Part shown: positions 7,900 to 14,233 of the stretch, one piece after another
Position numbering within the stretch: position 1 is the stretch's first letter
Layout: each line of letters begins with the position of its first letter
Program-made: the position numbers and the translations under genes
The notes under the pieces: generated by a model
What the model saw: only the letters and a program-made list of their open reading frames with translations
What the model was told of the DNA's origin: nothing
Database searches by the model: none
Source: JALXCG01 sp026991065 [NCBI: Gemmatimonadota bacterium]
GTDB lineage: Bacteria > GCA-2686955
Direction of reading: 5' to 3'
DNA: 15,951 bases
NCBI GenBank assembly: GCA_026991065.1
Contig: JALXCG010000570.1
Span: 1-15,951 of the forward strand

Positions 7900-9710
7900 G
7901 CGAGAGGCCCCCCGGTGACAGACTGCGATTGCGCAGTTAGTTGAGGGGCAAGCAGTTCATCTACGGAATCGCGCTTTTCAATCCAATAGTCATCCAGGGC
8001 AAGATGACGCAGTCCTGAGTTCTGGAGCAATTCAAGTCCATCCTTGGCTGAACAAACCATTGGGTGACCGTGGAGATTGAGGGACGTATTCAAGACCGCG
8101 CCGATGCCGCGGAGTCGATGAAACTCTGTGATGATTCGATGAAACTCGGGAAAGAGTTCGGAAGTGACGATCTGCGGTCGCGCGGTCGCATCCGCCCGGT
8201 GAATCGCGGCCTGGATTTCGCTACGGTGCGGTGTGCGTGTTGCGAACGTGCGCATCATGTGCGGGGAACTCGCTCCGGGATGCATCCGCAAGTATCGGGA
8301 CGCATGTTCTGCTGCGATTGCGGGCGCAAAGGGCATCCAGAAATCTCGGTTTTTGACCGCTTGGTTCAAGATGTCGATGTTCTCCAGCCGAGATGGGTCA
8401 GCCAGGATGGAGCGGTTTCCCAGGGCACGCGGACCGAATTCCATGCGGCCCGCGGCACGCGCCACAATCCCACCCGCTGCCAGATGACGGGCGATCTGTC
8501 CGTAAATCCCGCTTCCGAGCTTGCGCACCCGATAGCGGCTCCGATCCACGCTCCTCAGGGCGGCGTGCAGATCATCGCCAACTTCTGGGCCCCAGCAAGA
8601 GGTTCCGACCGGTGTACCAAAACGCTCCCCCTGAAGGAGCGATCTGCTTTCTTCACGATTCGCCAGCAAAGCCGCGCCCAGGGCCACGGATTCATCTCCC
8701 GGAGCGGGAAGAAAGAACACCGCCGACACCCACGGCGACTCAGCAATCACGCCATTGGCCTTTACATTAAGGAAGACGCCACCCGCCGCGCACAGATGGC
8801 GTTCACCCGTTGCACGAAGAGCCGCTTCGGCCCATTCCCGAAGGCGGACTTCCGCTAGGTACTGAATCGCATAGGCGATGTCGTCGAACCGCCGGCGGCC
8901 ATAGCGGCGGGTAATGTGATTGAGGAATGCATTGCCGATGAGTCCGGTTCGGTTGCGGAACTCCAGCCCATCAAGCTCCACGAAGCGAAGAAAGTCCTGT
9001 GCCAACTCCGCCGCCCGCGCGGGCGATGCATATGGAGCCAGCCCCATCACTTTTCCTTCGTGCTCCCAGGGTTTCATCCCGAGCGCCCGGGTAACCCGGC
9101 TGTACATTGAGCCCAAGGAGTGAACGCTGGGTGTAGCGGCGATGCGTCGCAGGGTGTTGCCGGACCCGATGGAGACTGTGGCCGCCAGGCCATCTCCAAG
9201 TCCATCGCAAGTCAGGACCGCAGCATTCTCGGGAAAAGGACGCAGATAGTAGGCGGCTGCGGCGTGGCACTCGTGGTGATCAAAATAGCGAATGCGGCGT
9301 GGCCGGATGCCGATCTCTTCGAGCCAGGGCACCTGCACGCGCCGGGTTTCACGGCGCCGCTGCTGGCTGGTCACCGAGCGGTAGATTGCACGCAATGGCG
9401 ACGACCCGAGCACCGACAGCGGGATGAACCGTGAGGCGAGACCGGCGGCACGAATCAGCGGGCGATACTCTTCGGCCTGTGCCCGGCGTGGTTCGAAGCG
9501 CTCACAGAGAGTGCCAATGGCCAGAGTATCGATCTCCTCGGGCGCGACTCCGCCGATACTCAGGACTGACTGGATTGCAAGTGCAGGGAAACCGGCATCC
9601 GCTTTGAGTCGGCTGAGCCGCTCCTCAGCAACGGCTGCGACGACCCGCCCCGAGTCGACCAAACAAGCCGCCCCAGTATGACTCAAATTGATGCCTAGGG
9701 TACAGGACAT
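7896..9710 (-). CDS. NodU/TobZ-family O-carbamoyltransferase
   Basis: Transfers a carbamoyl group from carbamoyl phosphate, through a carbamoyl-adenylate, to a hydroxyl of a sugar or natural product; TobZ, NodU and CmcH are known members. The 604-residue product has the ASKHA-fold N-terminal domain starting TLGINLSHTGAACLV (4-18). It keeps the metal-site motif DHHECHAAAAYY (144-155), CDGLGDG (168-174), GMKPWEHEGKVMGLAPY (211-227), AAGGVFLNVKAN (308-319) and FLPAPGDESVALGAAL (333-348). The C-terminal YrdC-like domain has GRMEFGPRALGNRSILADP (421-439) and NRDFWMPFAPAI (454-465). Length and motifs match an intact enzyme. It starts 5 nt after the GT-C/TPR gene and overlaps the B12 radical SAM gene. 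Between glycosyltransferases the likely acceptor is a sugar hydroxyl (inference). Confidence 0.93.
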   Translation of the reverse strand: MSCTLGINLSHTGAACLVDSGRVVAAVAEERLSRLKADAGFPALAIQSVLSIGGVAPEEIDTLAIGTLCERFEPRRAQAEEYRPLIRAAGLASRFIPLSVLGSSPLRAIYRSVTSQQRRRETRRVQVPWLEEIGIRPRRIRYFDHHECHAAAAYYLRPFPENAAVLTCDGLGDGLAATVSIGSGNTLRRIAATPSVHSLGSMYSRVTRALGMKPWEHEGKVMGLAPYASPARAAELAQDFLRFVELDGLEFRNRTGLIGNAFLNHITRRYGRRRFDDIAYAIQYLAEVRLREWAEAALRATGERHLCAAGGVFLNVKANGVIAESPWVSAVFFLPAPGDESVALGAALLANREESRSLLQGERFGTPVGTSCWGPEVGDDLHAALRSVDRSRYRVRKLGSGIYGQIARHLAAGGIVARAAGRMEFGPRALGNRSILADPSRLENIDILNQAVKNRDFWMPFAPAIAAEHASRYLRMHPGASSPHMMRTFATRTPHRSEIQAAIHRADATARPQIVTSELFPEFHRIITEFHRLRGIGAVLNTSLNLHGHPMVCSAKDGLELLQNSGLRHLALDDYWIEKRDSVDELLAPQLTAQSQSVTGGPLA

Positions 9711-9715
9711 GGGAT

Positions 9716-12064
9716 CTATTCCGGTCCGTCGCTGCTGGAGTCGACGGCTTTGGAAGGAGTTGATTGATGGGATTCAAGGGCGGCCAATGCTTGGCGCGCC
9801 GGCTGAAAGTCGTTGCGCAGACGCAGACAAGCCTCCAGTTGCTCACGCGCAAGGTGGTCATCCCCTTCCCGGAGCGCCAGGGCCGCGAGACCGAAAAGTG
9901 GTTCTGGACGCTGCGGCGACAGTAGCAGTGCCTTTTCGTAGCAGTGTCTCGCTTCCATTGTATGCCCCTGAGCCGCACGCACGTTGCCCAGGTCGACCAA
10001 CGCCTCAAAGCATCCCGGATCAGCATCCAGAACAGCGGCCAGTTCCCTGCCAGCGGCTTGCAGTTCTCCCGCGCGCCCAAGTACGGATCCCAGCCCCAGC
10101 CGCGCCTCGCGCCGCTCAGGGTTGATCGCCAGAGCGCGGCGGTACTCCTGCGCCGCGGCCTGCAGCCGGCCCTGCTGAGCCAGCACCGCCCCACGATCGG
10201 TGAGTACGCCGACCAGATCCGGCTGGTACTCGACGGCGACTTCGCAGATCGCCAGCGCGCGATCGAGTGCCTCCAAAGCAGGGCCGGTCGCGCCGAGTTT
10301 TGCGTAGGCAAGGGCTTCGTTTCGGATTGCTCGTACGTAGTTTGGCTGGAGCTTTTGCGCCCGTTGAAACCACGGCAGAGCCTCTTTGGGGCGTTCAGCT
10401 TCGAGGAAGAGCGCACCCAAATTGTTGGCTGCCAGCGGATCATCCGGATGCAGTGAAAGCTCTTTACGGAAAGCGGCTTCAGCCTCGTCCGCCTGGCCTG
10501 CGCGGCGGGCGATCACACCGAGATTGAGCCAGGCGCGCGGGTAGCTCGGATCCTCTGCGAGGACCTTCTGCAGGGCCGCTTTCGCCTGAGCATCCCGCTG
10601 CAATTCGAGGAGTGAAACCGCCCTCGCGAATTCAGCCTGGGTGGGGGCATGGACATCCAGGCCAAACCAGTCATTCCACGTCAGCAGGAGTATGGCCAGA
10701 CTGACCCCGAGCGCAGGCAGACGTCCAAGCTGAGGTGAGTGGGCGGCGCGAACAAAGCCATTTCGCGGACCGGGGTCGACGAGGAAAAGCGGTGCCAGCG
10801 GAATTGCACAAGCCAGTACGGGCATGCGGTACCGAGTAGCAACGAAGTAGGAGACGACGGTCAGTGAATAGATCACAATGAAAAGCAGGGGCCAGCGGCG
10901 ATCGCGTTGCAGCAAAAGTCCTCCGCCGAGCCCCAGGGACCACAATAGAGCGTCCCATCCGGGACTAAAGAGACCTGCCCACCAGTGCCCCGCTACGTTC
11001 TCGGTGATGACCACGTCCAAATCTTGATTGTTCGCGATGCGTGGTCGTCCCATGAAGAGGAGCGCCTTTCGTCCCCAGAGGCGGAGTGCCGCCAGAGGCT
11101 GCTCTTGCCAATAGTGCAACCCCTTCTCAACGAAGAAGCGGGAGACCTCTGATGGGCGCAGTGTTCTCCCACGTGCTTGTTCTGCCATCCGTACACAATC
11201 GTAATACTCCCAGTTCCCGCCGATGATCTTGAAGCCCGCCGGGCTTCCGAACGCACCGTCGGAGTCTGGGTTGTTGCCTGTGTAGAAGGCGATTCCGCCT
11301 TGGGAGGAGATCAGAACCAGGTCATGTCCTACGTAATAGTTGCGAACTGTGACCGGGAGTATGGGCAAGGCCAGAGCGAGGACAAAGAGAGAGGTGCGCA
11401 CCACGCCGGTCCGGAACCCGCGTCGTGAGGTTTCGCCCCACAGGATCAGGAGCACCGCCAGCGCCAAAAAGGGCAATACCGTTGGCCGAGTGATCGCGCT
11501 GAGTCCCCAAAGGAGACCACTGAGCGCGTAGCGCCAGCCCGAATTCAGACGCTGGCCACGCAGCAGGACAAGCATGGCAGCCAGGTCGAAACAGACGATC
11601 CATGCGGTAAACAGGACCTCACCCTCGAAATAGATAAAGCTCCCCGTCCAGCCCAGGAGGGCGATCGCTACCAGTGCAGTTGAGCGCTGGCCGCCCAGTT
11701 CGCGGGTGATTGCTCCTCCGAGCAGTGCGGAGAGAAGCCCAAGCCCCCACTGCAGCCAACGCGCCCAGACGAGGGGATTCAGCCCAATAACACTCAGTGC
11801 CGCCAGCCAGTACGGGTAGAAAGGAGCCTTAAAATAGGGTGCTGCGGCCGCCGGATTGCTGCCGGTGCACAACTGACGCGCTTGAGCCAGATAGGCCTGC
11901 GGATCGTTTTGGGGAGCCCAAAAGCGCGCCGATTCCATGTAGGCAGCACCGTATTGGACACGCAAGAATGCCCCGAAGGCGAGCACTGCGACAATGCCAC
12001 CGGCAAAGAGGAAACGGGTCGGGAAAGCGACCGCGAGGCGTCGGGATGAGCACGAACGCGACAT
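9716..12064 (-). CDS. GT-C (family 39-like) membrane glycosyltransferase fused to a TPR domain
   Basis: The N-terminal half (residues about 20-470) is a multi-pass membrane protein with GT-C hallmarks. There is an acidic first loop, NDPQAYLAQAR, then KAPFYPYWLAAL (a PPLYPLLL-type motif), SAITRPTVLPFLALA, VRNYYVGHDLVLISSQGGI with FYTGNNP, and RYRMPVLACAIPLAPLF. These enzymes move a sugar from a polyprenyl-phosphate carrier to an acceptor outside the cytoplasmic membrane. The C-terminal 300 residues hold about eight TPR units, for example RAWLNLGVIARRAGQADEAEAAFRKELSLHPDDP-type repeats from about 475 to 765, probably a protein- or glycan-docking scaffold. The ATG at 12064 gives 782 residues; a GTG two codons upstream (12070) is possible, and no good ribosome site precedes either. 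It starts 24 nt after the chaperone gene and opens the cluster. Confidence 0.85.
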   Translation of the reverse strand: MSRSCSSRRLAVAFPTRFLFAGGIVAVLAFGAFLRVQYGAAYMESARFWAPQNDPQAYLAQARQLCTGSNPAAAAPYFKAPFYPYWLAALSVIGLNPLVWARWLQWGLGLLSALLGGAITRELGGQRSTALVAIALLGWTGSFIYFEGEVLFTAWIVCFDLAAMLVLLRGQRLNSGWRYALSGLLWGLSAITRPTVLPFLALAVLLILWGETSRRGFRTGVVRTSLFVLALALPILPVTVRNYYVGHDLVLISSQGGIAFYTGNNPDSDGAFGSPAGFKIIGGNWEYYDCVRMAEQARGRTLRPSEVSRFFVEKGLHYWQEQPLAALRLWGRKALLFMGRPRIANNQDLDVVITENVAGHWWAGLFSPGWDALLWSLGLGGGLLLQRDRRWPLLFIVIYSLTVVSYFVATRYRMPVLACAIPLAPLFLVDPGPRNGFVRAAHSPQLGRLPALGVSLAILLLTWNDWFGLDVHAPTQAEFARAVSLLELQRDAQAKAALQKVLAEDPSYPRAWLNLGVIARRAGQADEAEAAFRKELSLHPDDPLAANNLGALFLEAERPKEALPWFQRAQKLQPNYVRAIRNEALAYAKLGATGPALEALDRALAICEVAVEYQPDLVGVLTDRGAVLAQQGRLQAAAQEYRRALAINPERREARLGLGSVLGRAGELQAAGRELAAVLDADPGCFEALVDLGNVRAAQGHTMEARHCYEKALLLSPQRPEPLFGLAALALREGDDHLAREQLEACLRLRNDFQPARQALAALESHQSTPSKAVDSSSDGPE

Positions 12065-12088
12065 GGCCACCAGCCGGAACGCGATCGC

Positions 12089-13291
12089 CTAGTTCGTGGC
12101 CTGAATGGTGACCGGAATCTCACTCTTCAGGGAGTCGACCAGGGCGGTGTACAGCTCTCTTTGCGCGCGGTTCTTGAGTGTCTTGCGGAGTTGAGCTTGA
12201 ACGGCATCAAACTCGGTATAGGTGCCCGGATGGTAGACTTGAATGTAAAAGACTTCCCAGCCTTGCGAACTCTTCCTCGGCGGCAGGACCTCGTGTAAGT
12301 GGGCATTTCTCAGTGCTTCCGCTTGAGATTCAGGAAAATCGCTCAAGCGCCGCAGTCCTGAATCGCCCCCTCCCCGGCTCTCACTGCTTTTCCCCAGCCG
12401 TTCCTTGACATCAGCAAAACCGCCGTCCTTGATTTCGCGATACACCTCTTGCGCTTCTTTTTCACTGTCCACCACAAAAGAAAACCCGCGCACCCGGGGC
12501 TCGCTATAGTAGTCCGTCGCACGATGGGTGTCGTAATAGTGGCGAACCTCCTCGGGAGTAATCTCCACCTTTTCCGTGACCCGACGCTGAAGGACGTACT
12601 GGGCGAGGAAGCGGTCGATGTTGTGGTTCAGTTCCTCTCGAATGTCGCCTTCGAGTTGCAGTCCGGAACTGCGTGCATAGTCCGCAAGGAGTTTCTCTTC
12701 CGTCATCTGTTTGAGAACCTCCATACGTCGCTCCGGCCTCCGCTCAATCTCAGATTGCGCCACACCGTCCAGGCGCTGAATAACACGATCCAGCGCCTCG
12801 ACCGTAATCATGTGGCCACCAACGGTCGCGGCGATACGCGGCTGATTGGACTCGAAGCACCGCGTAATACCCTTGCTGGCACGCTCGTAATAGGCGGACT
12901 GGGGGAATTCCAGAAGAATGACTTGATACTCATTCGCGGCCCGCACCGTGTCACCCGTACTTTCCAGTGCCCGTGCGAGACGGTAGTGCAGCGCATCGCG
13001 TTGCGGTGCATCTTTCGGCAGCAATTCAAGTGCGTGAACGAGTGCTGCTGCGGCCTCGCTGCCGCCATTCTCGTGAGACTCGTAGATCCGAGCCAACTCC
13101 AACCAAGCCGCTGCGGTCTGACCGGCGTCCTGGCCCGTGGCGATCTGCTCCTTGAGTTCTGTGATGGCCTGGCTTTCAAGCCCACGTCGAAGCAATGCCT
13201 GCGTTGTGGCATGTAATTCGGAGGCGGAAAGCTGGTTGGCGAAAGAGCCACCGGTAAGAAGGAGAGCGGCGGCCATTATGCTGAGCAACAT
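12089..13291 (-). CDS. Exported SurA/PpiC-like chaperone with N-terminal TPR-like helices
   Basis: A 400-residue protein with a signal peptide (MLLSIMAAALLLTGGSFA, likely cut before NQLSA), so it acts in the periplasm or at the membrane surface. Residues about 24-148 are helical with TPR-like periodicity, such as AAWLELARIY and YRLARALESTGDTVRAANEY. Residues about 152-262 resemble the SurA N-terminal chaperone region. Residues about 264-355 are a parvulin-type PpiC domain followed by a final helix. Active parvulins usually carry a His near the start (RARHI-like) and another near the end (GYHI-like). Here the matching segments read EPRVRGFSF and GWEVFYIQ, so the rotamase may be inactive and the protein mainly a chaperone. 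The ATG at 13291 is chosen because it creates the signal peptide; a TTG-started extension to 13405 does not. It may assist secretion or assembly of envelope proteins. Confidence 0.85.
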   Translation of the reverse strand: MLLSIMAAALLLTGGSFANQLSASELHATTQALLRRGLESQAITELKEQIATGQDAGQTAAAWLELARIYESHENGGSEAAAALVHALELLPKDAPQRDALHYRLARALESTGDTVRAANEYQVILLEFPQSAYYERASKGITRCFESNQPRIAATVGGHMITVEALDRVIQRLDGVAQSEIERRPERRMEVLKQMTEEKLLADYARSSGLQLEGDIREELNHNIDRFLAQYVLQRRVTEKVEITPEEVRHYYDTHRATDYYSEPRVRGFSFVVDSEKEAQEVYREIKDGGFADVKERLGKSSESRGGGDSGLRRLSDFPESQAEALRNAHLHEVLPPRKSSQGWEVFYIQVYHPGTYTEFDAVQAQLRKTLKNRAQRELYTALVDSLKSEIPVTIQATN

Positions 13292-13412
13292 GGGAAAGCA
13301 GTCCTGAGTGAATGGCAGGTGTGGCTGGAGATCCAGAGGTTGGCGAGGGGTGCCGGGAGTTTTCGCTGGAGTTGTAGAACCGACTTGTGAAACGGGAGAG
13401 AACAACCTTATG

Positions 13413-13442
13413 ACGCTATTGGGTGCGCAGGGTTCCAGTCAA
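13413..13442 (-). promoter_or_regulatory. Candidate promoter for the PpiC-like chaperone gene
   Basis: TTGACT (13437-13442) overlaps the stop codon of the kinase gene, and TAGCGT (13413-13418) follows after 18 nt. The -10 hexamer matches consensus at only 3 of 6 positions, but the same TAGCGT appears in the candidate promoter upstream of the kinase. It would give a leader of about 115 nt. The remaining gap 13292-13412 shows nothing else I can support. Confidence 0.28.
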
Positions 13443-14011
13443 GCCATCATGATCTGCATGAGCGTTCCAGCGGCAAGAGGAATGCGGAAATTATCATCGA
13501 TGGGAATGGGCAGGAGTTCGGCGATCGTCGCCATGGCCGCACCAGCCAGGCCCACGTTGATGGTGACGCCCGGGGTCACCATGGCCACCACGATGCAAGT
13601 CAAGAAACAGGCCACGCTTCCTTCTACTGACTTACCCAGATAGCGCAAGCGCCCATACGACTTACCAACGAGTGCCGCCGCTGTGTCACCAAGAACAAGG
13701 AAGGAGATCGCGGCGATCGCCACCGGCTTGGAAAAGCAGAGAATGCACGCGGTCGCGGCAAACATGACGAAGGTGGCACCGTTGAGTTCGCGGGTTTCGT
13801 GCCGGCGGAGAAAGCGGCCGAAGATTCCCATGAAAACGCGGTTCCAATAGCGAGAACGCAGTTTCACGATGTCGGCCCAGAAAACGAGGAGGGTGGCGAG
13901 GAACAGGAGCCACCGAGACAGCGATTCCGAAGGGATCCACGAGTAGAGGACGGGAATCGATATCGAGGCCAGATGGATCGATTTGCGCTTGAATTCTTGA
14001 ACAATGCCCAT
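13439..14011 (-). CDS. CTP-dependent polyprenol/dolichol/diacylglycerol kinase-family membrane protein
   Basis: A 190-residue integral membrane protein of the SEC59/DGK1/VTE5 family, which phosphorylates lipid alcohols (dolichol, phytol, diacylglycerol), usually with CTP. Recognisable motifs are FKRKSIHLASI (7-17), RHETRELNGATFVMFAA (70-86), LGDTAAALVGKSYGR (107-121) with GKSVEGS (126-132), and AELLPIPIDDN (164-174). About five to six hydrophobic segments cover most of the chain. The ATG at 14011 is forced, because the in-frame TAG just upstream (14019-14021 region) excludes any longer form. No Shine-Dalgarno site precedes it. The chemistry would suit making or recycling polyprenyl phosphate for the glycosyltransferases downstream (inference). 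The substrate may instead be phytol or farnesol. Confidence 0.85.
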   Translation of the reverse strand: MGIVQEFKRKSIHLASISIPVLYSWIPSESLSRWLLFLATLLVFWADIVKLRSRYWNRVFMGIFGRFLRRHETRELNGATFVMFAATACILCFSKPVAIAAISFLVLGDTAAALVGKSYGRLRYLGKSVEGSVACFLTCIVVAMVTPGVTINVGLAGAAMATIAELLPIPIDDNFRIPLAAGTLMQIMMA

Positions 14012-14017
14012 GGCGGG

Positions 14018-14046
14018 ACGCTACGGAGACAAGCGACGGTCGTCAA
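14018..14046 (-). promoter_or_regulatory. Candidate promoter for a leaderless kinase transcript
   Basis: TTGACG (14041-14046), a 17-nt spacer and TAGCGT (14018-14023). The -10 box ends 6 nt before the ATG, so the start would fall on or next to the A of the start codon, giving a leaderless mRNA. This agrees with the absence of a ribosome binding site. The -10 match is only 3 of 6. Confidence 0.3.
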
Positions 14047-14121
14047 CCAGAATCCCGGCGCAGCGGAAGAGCAGATGGTGTGTGCCCGATCGCGTACTTT
14101 CTTCCCGGAACGGCGGTGCGA

Positions 14122-14150
14122 AGCAGGAGGAGCCGAAAAGGCTCCTTGCT
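14122..14150. other. Hairpin in the divergent intergenic region
   Basis: AGGAGCC (14128-14134) and GGCTCCT (14140-14146) pair perfectly around a GAAAA loop. The stem extends by AGCA/TGCT across a 2-nt bulge, 11 pairs in all. No T-run follows on either strand. It lies a few bases upstream of the candidate -35 box of the plus-strand gene, where it could be an operator or a terminator-like barrier between divergent transcripts. Confidence 0.35.
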
Positions 14151-14154
14151 GCTA

Positions 14155-14183
14155 TTGTTCGCCGCGCGCGTGAGGCATACACT
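14155..14183 (+). promoter_or_regulatory. Candidate promoter for the secreted-protein gene
   Basis: TTGTTC (14155-14160), a 17-nt spacer and TACACT (14178-14183). The -35 box matches at 3 of 6 positions and the -10 at 4 of 6, with ideal spacing. The start would be near 14190, about 44 nt upstream of the ATG. This is the only promoter-like pair I see on the plus strand of the gap. Confidence 0.33.
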
Positions 14184-14233
14184 AGCGAAAAGCGCTGACA
14201 TCCGCCTCCGAACCGGACCCCCTGGAGAAGTGC

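Noticed and set aside
8064-8858. A 264-codon open frame on the plus strand
   Set aside because: It lies wholly opposite the carbamoyltransferase, whose conserved motifs continue through the region, and has no recognisable domain.
4143-9710. Mycofactocin or other peptide natural-product cluster (SPASM radical SAM next to GT2)
   Set aside because: No precursor peptide, no RRE protein and no mycofactocin dehydrogenase or peptidase is present, and no gap in the cluster could hold a precursor.
7896-9710. Nodulation gene nodU
   Set aside because: The family match is real, but nothing else in the window is a nodulation gene, so only the general carbamoyltransferase function is supported.
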